The notes under the pieces were generated by a model. It saw nothing but the letters and a program-made list of their open reading frames with translations, was not told where the DNA came from and did not search any database. Shown in pieces: positions 1 to 8,796 of a DNA stretch of 64,000 nucleotides. Both the position numbers and the translations under genes were made by a program. Location of the stretch: contig CAMBNV010000009.1 of the NCBI GenBank assembly GCA_945869195.1, positions 45,747-109,746 on the forward strand, in the 5' to 3' direction. The first letter of the stretch is position 1, and each line of letters starts with the position of its first letter. Source of the stretch: Gemmatimonas phototrophica. GTDB lineage: Bacteria > Gemmatimonadota > Gemmatimonadetes > Gemmatimonadales > Gemmatimonadaceae.

Positions 1-1384
1 GCCAGACGTCATAGACGCTGCCGAGGCCGCTCGGGTCCGGCACTGACCGGGTTACGTCGCGGAGCACCCCGCGCAGCGTTGGCGATCCGCCGCCACCAAA
101 GTTCGGACCGCTCGCGCTTCCATCCTGGTTCAGGTACGCCACGCCGCCGCGTGCGAGCCGGAGCGAATCGTCCTCGACATACTCGGTCGAGCCAACCAGT
201 CCCCACTCCTCGGCATCCCACGTCGCGAAGACCAGCGTCCGGCGCGGACGCCACCCCGACTTCATCTGCTCGGCGACCGCGCGCGCGGCCTCGACCACGC
301 TGACAGTGCCCGAGACGTTGTCCACCGCGCCAGGACTCCAGGCATCGCGATGTCCTCCAATCATGATGATCTCATCCGGAAAGTCGGTCCCCCGGATAGT
401 CCCGAAGGTGTCCCAGATCGACTTGATCGCCGCCGTCGCGGAGTCGCTCCACACCTTCACACGCGCGCGCACGGGGCCTGGCCCCACATGGTACCGGAAC
501 GCGAGGCCACCCTGCCAACCACGCGGGATGTTCGTGCCGCGCACCTCCTTCAGGAGTTCCACCGCGTTGCCGTACGAGAGCGGCAGCACCGGAATGCGCG
601 GCACCGGCATCTGCTCGATCGGGATCCGCGGCGCATTCGCGGTGGACGGGTACCCCGGCGTGCTCGGGTCGCCAGCGCCATTCATCACGCTCCCCCGCTG
701 CACGCCACGGTCGTTGCGAAAGGGGCCCTCGGGATAGACGTCGCCCTGCACATAGCCGTCGTCAGCCGGGTCGCTGTACATCAGCAACGCCAGCGCACCG
801 TGCTGCTCCGCCTCGCGCGCCTTGATGCCACGAAAACTCCTGCCGTAGCGCGCAATCGCGATCTTACCCCGCACCGAAACGCCGAGCGAGTCGAGCTGCG
901 CATAGTCCTCGACGAGCCCGTAGTTGACATACACCACCTCGGCCGTCACGTCCCCCGTTCCGCTGTAGCCGTTCACCGTCGGGTACTCCGGATGCGCGAG
1001 CGTCGTCGGATCCTCTGCGATCTCGCCTTCGCGAAGTTCCAGTGCTTTCGGGTTCGGAAAAATCCGCCACACCCCGTAGTCGATGGTGTGGGGCAACCAG
1101 ACCCGGTATTCGCGGACCTCGGTTTCGATACCCGCCTGTTTGAGTGCGTTGATCACGAGATCACGCGTGCGCGCCTGCGCGGGGGTCCCCGCGATATGTG
1201 GGCGATCGGCGAGTGCGCGCGCGAGCGCGCCGATGCGCACCGAGTCAGCCCGCCTCATCGCCGCGGCCTCCGCCGCGCGTTGCGAGGCCGCGCGCGCCGG
1301 CGTGTATCCGATGAGCGGTTGCGCGGTGAGGGGCGAGGTGAGTGGTGCGGTGAGCGCTGCGATAGTCAACGCTAGCAGCCGCAC
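1..1384 (-). CDS. M28 family metallopeptidase, secreted (3' end outside window)
   Basis: This is a glutamate-carboxypeptidase-II-like (M28B) zinc exopeptidase, probably periplasmic or secreted. The reading frame runs off the left edge of the window. After the signal peptide come a PA-type insert (GKIAIARYG, GALALLMYSDP) and the zinc-binding catalytic core. GGHRDAWSPGAVDN supplies the His and the bridging Asp, and DAEEWGL supplies the catalytic Glu pair. I start it at a GTG (1384) giving MRLLALTIAALTAP, a good Sec signal; an in-frame TTG at 1429 is an alternative. No clear ribosome site precedes either. The gene follows the aldo/keto-reductase-like gene on the same strand. Family assignment is firm; substrate unknown. 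Confidence 0.85.
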   Translation of the reverse strand, partial: MRLLALTIAALTAPLTSPLTAQPLIGYTPARAASQRAAEAAAMRRADSVRIGALARALADRPHIAGTPAQARTRDLVINALKQAGIETEVREYRVWLPHTIDYGVWRIFPNPKALELREGEIAEDPTTLAHPEYPTVNGYSGTGDVTAEVVYVNYGLVEDYAQLDSLGVSVRGKIAIARYGRSFRGIKAREAEQHGALALLMYSDPADDGYVQGDVYPEGPFRNDRGVQRGSVMNGAGDPSTPGYPSTANAPRIPIEQMPVPRIPVLPLSYGNAVELLKEVRGTNIPRGWQGGLAFRYHVGPGPVRARVKVWSDSATAAIKSIWDTFGTIRGTDFPDEIIMIGGHRDAWSPGAVDNVSGTVSVVEAARAVAEQMKSGWRPRRTLVFATWDAEEWGLVGSTEYVEDDSLRLARGGVAYLNQDGSASGPNFGGGGSPTLRGVLRDVTRSVPDPSGLGSVYDVW

Positions 1385-1455
1385 GGCGAGGCGGACGACG
1401 CCGAGGAGTGGAGGACGAGTGGAGGGCAACGTGGACCGAGTGAGTGGTGATCGTG

Positions 1456-2370
1456 CTATTGGTCGAACCCGTGTGCTGCGCGTCCCGGTGCCCCATCATA
1501 GTCCTGTGTGGTCTTATAGCGCTCATGCCGGCCATCGCCCGCCGTGGGCTTTGCGCGGTTCCGCAGCGCGTCCATCTCCCCTGCACGCAACGCAGTGAAG
1601 CCCGCCGCCGCCTTCAGCGTCTTCTTGAGCACGGCGCTCGTCTCGCACCCCACGAGGACTGATGATACGGGAAGCGACCAGGCGTAGCGCAGCGCCTCTT
1701 CGGGCTTGATGAGTCGTCCCGCCGGGATCGCACCACCGGCCATCGGCTTCGTGCCGATCACCGCGGCACCGCGGCGGATGATCTCCGGGAGGAGCTGTTT
1801 CTCGAATGAACGAAAGGTCGCATCGAACGGATTGAGTGGCATGCAGGCGAAGTCCCAGGCAAAGCCGCGCGCGAGCAGCTTGAGCGCGATGTGCGGGGAC
1901 TTTTCGGCGTGGAACCCGATGCGGCGCACCCGACCCTGCTCGCGCGCCTCCTGTGCCGCGTCAAGCGCGCCACTGTCGTACATCCAGTCGGGATCATTGT
2001 CATAGATCACCTCATGGAACGACCAGAACTCGACCTGCTCTGTCTTGAGGTGGCGGAGCGTCGCCTCGAACTGCTGCATCGCAGTCTTGTAATCGCGGCG
2101 GTGCGCACAACACTGCCAGAGCAGCTGGACACGCTCGCGGTAGCCATCGCGCAGGGCGAGTCCGACCCATCGCTCGACCTGCCCATCGCCGTATTCCGGT
2201 GCGATTTCGAGCAGCGTCACGCCGCCGTCGATTGCAGTGCGCACGAGTGTGATCACCTCCTGCTGACCTGCCTCAGCGAGCCGGCGCGTGCCGAGACCGA
2301 GGATGCTGGTTGCACCGCCGGAGCGGCCGACGGATCGATGTTCGAGCGGGGTCTGTGGCTTGGGTATCAC
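1456..2370 (-). CDS. Aldo/keto-reductase-like protein with altered active-site residues
   Basis: About 304 residues with the AKR TIM-barrel layout of the COG1453-like group: an ILGLGTRRL start strand, an IAPEYGDG loop, SFHEV in the middle, GTKPMAGGA near residue 235, and an EEALRYAWS C-terminal cofactor region. Of the classical catalytic tetrad, Tyr (PEYG) and His (FHE) are present. The Asp position reads Glu (LLEIAPEYG), and the Lys strand reads LLWQCC with no Lys. It may therefore not be a standard NADPH carbonyl reductase. The start is a GTG at 2370 (VIPKPQTPLE); upstream in-frame sequence looks non-coding. It is divergent from the VPS10-like gene across about 157 bp. Confidence 0.75.
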   Translation of the reverse strand: MIPKPQTPLEHRSVGRSGGATSILGLGTRRLAEAGQQEVITLVRTAIDGGVTLLEIAPEYGDGQVERWVGLALRDGYRERVQLLWQCCAHRRDYKTAMQQFEATLRHLKTEQVEFWSFHEVIYDNDPDWMYDSGALDAAQEAREQGRVRRIGFHAEKSPHIALKLLARGFAWDFACMPLNPFDATFRSFEKQLLPEIIRRGAAVIGTKPMAGGAIPAGRLIKPEEALRYAWSLPVSSVLVGCETSAVLKKTLKAAAGFTALRAGEMDALRNRAKPTAGDGRHERYKTTQDYDGAPGRAAHGFDQ

Positions 2371-2527
2371 GGGGCGGCAGTGTCCGGGATTATGGTCGTT
2401 GTCTGGCGCGCAGCGGGGTACGTTGACGTCGGTTCGCCGTTCGCACCAGAGGGGCGCGGGGGAAGATCGCGCCTTGACTGCCCTCCTCAGGCAGGGCAAA
2501 CTGCGGTTTCCCCTCACCGTGCTCCTC

Positions 2528-5500
2528 ATGCGCCGCGCACTCGCTTCCCTGCTCCTCGTCCTGGCCCCGTCACTCGGGGTCGCCCAGCCCCGCAACGTAC
2601 CGCGACCCGACTCCACGCTCCGGGACTATGCGGCGATGACGTGGCGCAACATCGGACCATCACGGGGCGGACGGAGCGTGGCGGTCTCCGGCATCGCGGG
2701 TCAGCCGCTCACCTACTTCGCTGGCTATACCGGCGGCGGCCTCTGGCGCACCGACGACGCCGGCCTCAACTGGCGCAACATCTCCGACGGCCAGTTCCGC
2801 ACGAGTTCGATTGGCGCGATCGCCGTCGCCCCGTCGGACGCCAACGTGATCTATGTGGGCAGCGGTGAGCACGCCATCCGCGGGCAGTCCTCCACCTACG
2901 GCGACGGGGTGTACAAGAGCACCGATCAGGGGCGTACCTGGGCCAACGTGGGACTGTCGGCCACCCGACAGATCTCGTCGGTCCGCGTGCATCCGGCAGA
3001 TCCGAACGTGGTGTATGTCGCGGCCCAGGGAGATCGCTGGAAAGGCACCGCCGAACGCGGCATCTACCGTTCACGCGACGGAGGCACCAGTTGGACGCTC
3101 GTGCTCAAAGGCGAGAATGCGTTCAGCGGCGCCAGCGAGCTCTCGATGGATGCGACCAACCCGCGCATCCTCTACGCCGCCTTCTGGGACCACCAACGCA
3201 CCCCCTGGTACATACGGAGTGGCGGCGCGGGAAGCGGCATCTGGAAGACGATTGACGGGGGCGACACCTGGACCCGCCTCACGCAGGGTCTCCCCGCGCT
3301 CATGGGCAAGATCGGCGTCGCGGTCTCGCCCGCCAACCCCGATCGCGTCTTCGCGATCGTCGAGGCCGAAAAGGGTGGCCTCTATCGGTCCGACGACGCT
3401 GGAAAAACCTGGCGCCTCCTCTCGGGCGACCGCCTCATTCAGACGCGGTCGTGGTACTACATGAATGTCATCGCCGACCCCGCCAATGCCGACGTCGTCT
3501 GGGTCATGAACGCGCCGGTCATGCGGTCGATCGACGGTGGAGCCACCTTCAGCGTCGTCAGCGCGACCCATGGCGACAATCACGCGCTCTGGATCGACCC
3601 CCTCGACGCGCGTCGCCTCATCAATGGGAACGACGGCGGCGCGTCGGTGTCGCTCGACGGCGGCAAGAGTTGGAGCTCCCAGGAGAACCAGCCGACTGCC
3701 CAGTTCTATCATGTGACCGTCGACGATGATTTTCCCTACAAGCTCTACAGCGGCCAGCAGGACAACTCGTCGGTCGTGATTCGGAGCCGCGGCAACGACG
3801 GCGCGATCGGCGTGCGCGATTGGTGGAACGGCGCCGGCTGCGAGAGCGCGAACATCGGCGTGAGCGCCGCCAATCCGCGCTACGTCTACGGCGGGTGCTA
3901 TCAGGGGTTGATTGACGAACTCGACCAGGAGACGACCCTCGCGCGCGACATCATGCCCTGGCCGGCGATGAACCTCACCGAGCGCACCGACAGTACGCGC
4001 TATCGCTTCAACTGGACCGCACCGATCCTCGTCTCGCAGCACGACGCGAACGTGATCTACCATGGCGGCAATGTTCTGTTTCGCACCACCGACCGCGGCA
4101 CCACCTGGAAACCCATCTCACCTGATCTCACGCGCGACGATCCGGCGCGCCAGGGCTGGGGTGGGGGCCCAATCACCAATGAGGGCGCCGGCGGTGAAGT
4201 GTACGGCACCATCATCGTGATCCGTGAATCGAAGCACGACCCCCGGACGATCTACATCGGAACGGACGACGGGCTGCTGCAGCTCACGCGCGACGGCGGC
4301 GCCACCTGGACCAACGTCACGCCGCCAGCGGCCGGCGATGGACTTGTGAACGAGATTGAGGTCTCTCCTTTCGACTCAGCGACCGTCTGGATCGCCTTTC
4401 GCAAGGACCGCCTCGGCGACCCGACGCCGCACCTCTTCCGCTCCACCGACTTTGGACGCACCTGGACGCGCCACGTCGATGGCCTCCGCGACAGCGAGCC
4501 CGTGCGGGTTGTGCGTGAGGACCCCGAACGACGCGGCCTCCTCTACGCTGGCACCGAAACCGGCGCCTGGTTCTCCGTCGACGGTGGCGCGCGCTGGCAG
4601 GCGCTCACCGGAATGCCGGTCACGCCGGTGACCGACCTCGAGGTGCGCCATGGTGACCTCATTGCGTCCACCGAAGGCCGCGCGTTCTGGATTCTCGACG
4701 ACCTCTCTCCGCTGCGTCAGTACTCCGCTGACATCGCACGGTCCGCGGCGCACCTCTTCACTCCGCGCACGGCGCTGCTCCTCCCTGGTGGTGGTGGTGG
4801 TGGTGGCGGCGCCAGTCGCGTCGGCCGCAATCCGCCGTCCGGGGCGACCGTGCAGTTCCGCCTCGCCGCCGCGCCAGACTCGACGGCCCGCGTCACACTC
4901 GAGTTCCTCGACGCCCGCGGCGCGGTCATCCGGACGTATTCCAACCGCACCGGGACCGGCGCCGCTCGGCTCACCCTACGCGCGGGTCTCAATAGCTTCT
5001 CCTGGGATTTGCGACGTGAGGCACCCACCTCGCTGCAGGGCGTCGTGCTCTTCGGAGCGCCCTCGGGGGGTGGCGCGCGCGTGCTCCCAGGACGCTATCA
5101 GGTGCGACTCACGGCGAGCGGCAGCGCCCAGACGCAGGCCTTCGACGTGCGACAGGACCCGCGCCTCGATCCGATCCCGGCGGCCGTTGTCGCCGAGCGT
5201 GATGCGATCGCCAACCTGCTCGTGACCCGCATCGGCGAGATCCACGACGCCGTCGTCCGCGTGCGCGACCTCAAGACGCAGGTAACCGGCATCGTCACGC
5301 GAACGGCGAATGTGCCGTTGGCCGACTCCATCTCGGCCGAGGGGAAGAAGCTCACTGCCACGGCGGAGAAGCTCGACCCGCGAATGACGACCAAGGCGGG
5401 CAATGGACAAGACATCATCAACTTTGCCAACGGCATCAACGGGCAGTTCGGTTTCCTGCTCGGTCAGCTCGAGGGAAACCCGGGCCTTACCACGCCCATT

Positions 5501-5659
5501 CGCGAACGGCTCGCTGAGTTGGAGCTCGCGTGGAATACGTTGCGCGCCGAGGTCACGGTCTTTGAGACCATCGACGTCGAACGCTTCAACAAGCTCCTCG
5601 AGCGTGCGAACGTTCCGGGACTCATCACGCCGAAGCCCAAGCCGACGGTGGTGATGTAG
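2528..5659 (+). CDS. Secreted VPS10/sortilin-like BNR-repeat beta-propeller protein
   Basis: About 1043 residues. The N-terminus MRRALASLLLVLAPSLGVAQ is a Sec signal peptide, which fixes the ATG at 2528 although the frame is open further upstream. The body is built of BNR/sortilin blades: SxDxGxTW-type motifs recur (TDDAGLNWRNIS, STDQGRTWANV, SRDGGTSWTLV, SLDGGKSWSS, TRDGGATWTNV, SVDGGARWQAL). A Gly-rich linker near residue 755 is followed by a beta-rich stretch and a helical tail. Such proteins are often annotated as glycosyl hydrolases, but no catalytic residue is evident, so binding or an unknown activity is equally likely. Probably periplasmic or extracellular. Confidence 0.8.
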   Translation: MRRALASLLLVLAPSLGVAQPRNVPRPDSTLRDYAAMTWRNIGPSRGGRSVAVSGIAGQPLTYFAGYTGGGLWRTDDAGLNWRNISDGQFRTSSIGAIAVAPSDANVIYVGSGEHAIRGQSSTYGDGVYKSTDQGRTWANVGLSATRQISSVRVHPADPNVVYVAAQGDRWKGTAERGIYRSRDGGTSWTLVLKGENAFSGASELSMDATNPRILYAAFWDHQRTPWYIRSGGAGSGIWKTIDGGDTWTRLTQGLPALMGKIGVAVSPANPDRVFAIVEAEKGGLYRSDDAGKTWRLLSGDRLIQTRSWYYMNVIADPANADVVWVMNAPVMRSIDGGATFSVVSATHGDNHALWIDPLDARRLINGNDGGASVSLDGGKSWSSQENQPTAQFYHVTVDDDFPYKLYSGQQDNSSVVIRSRGNDGAIGVRDWWNGAGCESANIGVSAANPRYVYGGCYQGLIDELDQETTLARDIMPWPAMNLTERTDSTRYRFNWTAPILVSQHDANVIYHGGNVLFRTTDRGTTWKPISPDLTRDDPARQGWGGGPITNEGAGGEVYGTIIVIRESKHDPRTIYIGTDDGLLQLTRDGGATWTNVTPPAAGDGLVNEIEVSPFDSATVWIAFRKDRLGDPTPHLFRSTDFGRTWTRHVDGLRDSEPVRVVREDPERRGLLYAGTETGAWFSVDGGARWQALTGMPVTPVTDLEVRHGDLIASTEGRAFWILDDLSPLRQYSADIARSAAHLFTPRTALLLPGGGGGGGGASRVGRNPPSGATVQFRLAAAPDSTARVTLEFLDARGAVIRTYSNRTGTGAARLTLRAGLNSFSWDLRREAPTSLQGVVLFGAPSGGGARVLPGRYQVRLTASGSAQTQAFDVRQDPRLDPIPAAVVAERDAIANLLVTRIGEIHDAVVRVRDLKTQVTGIVTRTANVPLADSISAEGKKLTATAEKLDPRMTTKAGNGQDIINFANGINGQFGFLLGQLEGNPGLTTPIRERLAELELAWNTLRAEVTVFETIDVERFNKLLERANVPGLITPKPKPTVVM
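4787..4810 (+). repeat. (GGT)6(GGC)2 in-frame microsatellite
   Basis: Six GGT triplets followed by two GGC triplets encode eight consecutive glycines in the VPS10-like protein, between the propeller and the C-terminal part. The unit is in frame, so slippage would change linker length without a frameshift. Confidence 0.9.
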
Positions 5660-5696
5660 GGCGCGCCGTATTCTGGCTCGCCAGGGCGGCGACCGA

Positions 5697-6908
5697 CTAC
5701 CCGATCGCCGCCTCGAGCTGCTCGACGCCGAGCTTGAGATCCGCGCGCGTCATCACGAGCGGCGGTAAGAGGCGGAGGGTGTGGTCGCCAGCCGAGATAA
5801 TTATCAGGCCAAGGTCCAGCGCGCGCGCGACCACGTCTTTCGCCGGATCCGTCAGGTCGATTCCCCACATAAAGCCGCGGCCGCGCACCGCACGCACCTT
5901 GGGCGACCGCTTCTTGATGGCGAGGAGTTGCGTGCCGAGCCACTTCCCCTCGCTGGCCACATGCGCGAGCAGCTTGGGGTCATTGATGCGATCGAACACA
6001 TGGTTAGCCAGATGCGCAACGAGCGGCCCGCCACCGAAGGTGGTCCCGTGGTCACCGGGCTGCATCGCGGCGGCAACGCGTTGCGTGAGCAAGACGGCGC
6101 CCATGGGCAGGCCATTCGCCATCGGCTTCGCGAGCGTGAGCAGGTCAGGCGTGATGCCAAACTGCTCGTACGCGAAGAAGGTGCCGGTGCGTCCGTACCC
6201 GCACTGAACTTCATCAAGGATAAGCAGAACATTCCGCTCGGACGTCAGCGCGCGGAGTTCGCGGACAAAGCCCGTGTCGAGCACGCGCACGCCCCCCTCG
6301 CCCTGCACCGGCTCAAGGATGACCGCGCAGGTGGTCTCGGCGCTGATGACGCGCGCGAGCTCGGTCAGATCTCGCTCATGGATATGGATCCCCCCAGCCA
6401 GCGGGCGGAACGGATTGCGGTACTGCGGGCGGTCGGTCGCCGCGACGGTACCGAAGAGGCGTCCATGGAACGCGCCGCGCAGCGAGACGATCTCGTGCTT
6501 TGCGAGACCGCCTTCGGCCCTGCCCCACTTCCGCGCCATCTTGAACGCCCCTTCGTTCGCTTCTGCTCCCGAGTTGCAGAAGAACACCTGGTCCGCGAAC
6601 GACGCCGCCACGAGCTTGTCGGCGAGTCGCTCGCCTGGTGTGGTGCGAAACAGGTTCGACACATGTATGAGCCCGGTGTCGAGCGCCTCGAGCATCGCCT
6701 GCCGCACGCCGGCGTCGTTGTAGCCAAGGGCGTTCACGGCGATCCCGGCTGCGAAGTCGAGCCAGCCCCGCCCCGCCGCGTCATACAGGCGCACGCCGTC
6801 GGCGCGCACCAGTTCCATCGGAGCGCGGCGATAGAGGCCGAGGAGCGCCTCGGGGACGGTGGGCGTGGCGACGGTGGGCGTGGCGACGGTGAGCGTGGCA
6901 ACGGTCAT
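5697..6908 (-). CDS. argD: Acetylornithine aminotransferase
   Basis: Class-III PLP aminotransferase converting N-acetylglutamate semialdehyde to N-acetylornithine in arginine biosynthesis (cytosol). About 403 residues. Visible motifs are FCNSGAEANEGAFKMAR (PLP phosphate loop), SLRGAFHGR, ILEPVQGEGGV, LILDEVQCGYGRTG (Asp contacts the PLP pyridine) and LAKPMANGLPMGA with the Schiff-base Lys. The ATG at 6908 overlaps the argB stop as ATGA, so argC-argB-argD is one translationally coupled operon. The first 17 residues are an odd low-complexity TVATP repeat encoded by 15-bp tandem repeats. A function in lysine biosynthesis (dapC-type dual use) cannot be excluded. Confidence 0.93.
   Translation of the reverse strand: MTVATLTVATPTVATPTVPEALLGLYRRAPMELVRADGVRLYDAAGRGWLDFAAGIAVNALGYNDAGVRQAMLEALDTGLIHVSNLFRTTPGERLADKLVAASFADQVFFCNSGAEANEGAFKMARKWGRAEGGLAKHEIVSLRGAFHGRLFGTVAATDRPQYRNPFRPLAGGIHIHERDLTELARVISAETTCAVILEPVQGEGGVRVLDTGFVRELRALTSERNVLLILDEVQCGYGRTGTFFAYEQFGITPDLLTLAKPMANGLPMGAVLLTQRVAAAMQPGDHGTTFGGGPLVAHLANHVFDRINDPKLLAHVASEGKWLGTQLLAIKKRSPKVRAVRGRGFMWGIDLTDPAKDVVARALDLGLIIISAGDHTLRLLPPLVMTRADLKLGVEQLEAAIG
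6856..6900 (-). repeat. 15-bp tandem repeat encoding TVATP units at the ArgD N-terminus
   Basis: Three copies of a 15-nt unit (acggtgggcgtggcg on the plus strand; the last copy has two changes) lie directly inside the argD start codon and encode repeated TVATP/TVATL pentapeptides. A partial fourth copy contains the start codon. Confidence 0.9.
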
Positions 6909-7741
6909 GCGCGTTCCCTGCTGCTGGGGGTGGACGAGACAACGAGAGTGCCGACCGAGAGATCGGTGATCCCGTCGAGGCCGGCGATGCGGACGCGACC
7001 CACGCCGCGCCGGAGGGCCTGACTCGCGGCGTCGAGCTTCGCGCGCATCCCGCCCTGCACGATGCCGCGGGTGGTGAGTGCGTCGATTGCCACCGCGTCG
7101 ATACTCGGAAGCACGACACCGTCTGTGAGCACGCCCGCGACGTCGGCGACGAAGACGAGTTCGTCCGCGCCGAGCGCGGCGGCGATCGACGTCGCGGCGT
7201 CGTCGCCGTTCACGTTGAGCCCTGCGCCCGTCGTCGCGTCGCGGTCCCGCGCGAGTGGTGAGATCACCGGCACCCAATCGCTGTTGAGTAGATCGGTGAG
7301 GAGCGTCGCGTCTGTGATGACGTCGCCGCCCACCTGCCCGAAGGTCACGTCCGTGACGCGAGCCGTCAGCAGCCCGCCGTCCTCTCCACTAATCCCCACC
7401 GCGCGCACGCCCGTGCTGAGGAGCTGTGCGACCAGGCGCTTATTCACCGTGCCCGAGAGCACCATCCGCACGGCGTCCAGGTCGGCCGTGCTCGTGACGC
7501 GACGCCCATTCACGAAGACCGGCTCGACGCCCATCCGTCGCTGCAGTGCACTCACTTCGTCGCCGCCGCCGTGTACGACGACCAGCCGCACACCCGTTGC
7601 CGCGACGGCCTGGGAGAGGCGCGTCGGCAATGAGGCGTCGCTCTGCGCGCGGCCACCAATTTTCACGACACGCAGCCGCACCGGCGCTCCTGGGTGGGCC
7701 GCGGGAGGCTGCGCATCCGGCGGACTGCCCGTGTGCGTCAC
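6905..7741 (-). CDS. argB: Acetylglutamate kinase
   Basis: Amino-acid-kinase-family enzyme that phosphorylates N-acetylglutamate, the second step of arginine synthesis. About 278 residues. It has RVVKIGGRA (ATP-site Lys), VVVHGGGDE (substrate/phosphate loop), VFVNGRRVT, LNVNGDDAA (nucleotide/acetylglutamate contacts) and VFVADVAGVL. The GTG at 7741 overlaps the argC stop as GTGA, and its own stop overlaps the argD ATG. The first 20 residues are Pro-rich and non-conserved-looking. The spacing implies co-transcription from the argC promoter under the tandem ARG-box-like region. Confidence 0.92.
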   Translation of the reverse strand: MTHTGSPPDAQPPAAHPGAPVRLRVVKIGGRAQSDASLPTRLSQAVAATGVRLVVVHGGGDEVSALQRRMGVEPVFVNGRRVTSTADLDAVRMVLSGTVNKRLVAQLLSTGVRAVGISGEDGGLLTARVTDVTFGQVGGDVITDATLLTDLLNSDWVPVISPLARDRDATTGAGLNVNGDDAATSIAAALGADELVFVADVAGVLTDGVVLPSIDAVAIDALTTRGIVQGGMRAKLDAASQALRRGVGRVRIAGLDGITDLSVGTLVVSSTPSSRERA

Positions 7742-8703
7742 GCGGGAAGTCCGGTCGCTTCAGGGAGACCGAGCATGAGGTTCGCGTTCTGGAGCGCCTG
7801 GCCGGCCGCGCCTTTCATGAGATTATCGATCGCACTGAAGAGCTGAATCGTGGGCGTGCGTACGCCGCCCACCTGTCGGACGGCGATCCGCACGACGTTG
7901 CGGTGCGTCACCTGTCGGAGTTCCGGCAACGCCTGTTCAATCTCGATGAAGCGCTCGCCGGCGTAGCGCGTCCGCCAGGGGTCGAGCAGGTCCGTCAGTG
8001 GCCGGGCTAACGGGACGGTGATCGTGGAGAGGATTCCTCGCGCGACCGGGAGCAGGTGTGGGGTGAAGAGGAGGTCGACGTCGGCGCCATATTCCGTGGT
8101 CAGCGCGCGCATTTCATTCAGGTGACGATGCGCGTTTTCGACGCCGTACGCCCGAAAGTTCTCGGTGACTTCGCCGAAGAGCAGATCGAGTCGTGGCGAG
8201 AGTCCCGCCCCCGTGACGCCGCTCGCCGCAGAAATATTCACCTGCGCTCCCGACGCGATCAGTCCCTGCTCGAAGAGTGGCGCGAGCGCGAGCAGCGCTG
8301 AGGTCGGATAGCAGCCGGGATTCGCCACGCACTCCGCGGAGCGGATCTGTTCGCGGCGGAGTTCGGTGAGACCATACGGAATGCCGTCGCTCGCGCCGTT
8401 ACCAATACGGAGATCGGCCGAGAGGTCGACCACGCGTACGCCGGCAGCCCGTGCACGGGCGACCCACTCCGCGCTCGTGCCATGCGGTAACGCCGAGAAC
8501 ACCAGGGCGGCCGCGTCAAGCCTGACCTCGTTGGTCCCGACGAAGGTCACGCGACCGCCACGCGGCAACTCGACCGTCTCGCCGCGCTGCGAGTTCGCCG
8601 TCGCGAACGCGAGCGACAGTCCGTCGTGCCGCTGAATGAGTGAACAGAGCTCGCGTCCTGCATAGCCCGAGGCGCCAAGCACCCCAACTGGTATTTTATG
8701 CAC
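7738..8703 (-). CDS. argC: N-acetyl-gamma-glutamyl-phosphate reductase
   Basis: NADPH-dependent reductase making N-acetylglutamate semialdehyde; third step of arginine synthesis. About 321 residues. The Rossmann loop is VGVLGASGYAGREL, and the catalytic Cys lies in ANPGCYPTSA near residue 130. HLLPVARGIL and the conserved EN-x-HRH region (VENAHRHLNE) follow. The start is a GTG at 8703 that lies between two ARG-box-like operators, with no visible Shine-Dalgarno just upstream, so translation may start from a very short leader. It heads the argCBD operon and is divergent from argR. Confidence 0.93.
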   Translation of the reverse strand: MHKIPVGVLGASGYAGRELCSLIQRHDGLSLAFATANSQRGETVELPRGGRVTFVGTNEVRLDAAALVFSALPHGTSAEWVARARAAGVRVVDLSADLRIGNGASDGIPYGLTELRREQIRSAECVANPGCYPTSALLALAPLFEQGLIASGAQVNISAASGVTGAGLSPRLDLLFGEVTENFRAYGVENAHRHLNEMRALTTEYGADVDLLFTPHLLPVARGILSTITVPLARPLTDLLDPWRTRYAGERFIEIEQALPELRQVTHRNVVRIAVRQVGGVRTPTIQLFSAIDNLMKGAAGQALQNANLMLGLPEATGLPA

Positions 8704-8723
8704 TGTAGGTGCATACTAATGCC
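8689..8723. promoter_or_regulatory. Tandem ARG-box-like operators, 21 bp apart
   Basis: Two 14-bp cores resemble the ArgR consensus TGNATWWWWATNCA: tggtattttatgca (8689-8702) and tgcatactaatgcc (8710-8723). Each matches 10 of the 12 defined positions. They start exactly 21 bp apart, the spacing used by E. coli ArgR hexamers. A perfect 7-bp inverted repeat (tatgcac-5-gtgcata, 8697-8715) bridges them. The site covers the argC start and lies upstream of argR, so it could control both. Confidence 0.65.
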
Positions 8724-8796
8724 ATCTCTCCCACCAGACAAGCTCCTTACCATTGCCGGAGGGTCGTGCTAGACTGCGACCAACGGAGGCAGCTCA

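Noticed and set aside
3071..4063. 330-codon minus-strand frame inside the VPS10-like gene
   Set aside because: Antisense shadow; the plus strand shows regular BNR repeats through the same region.
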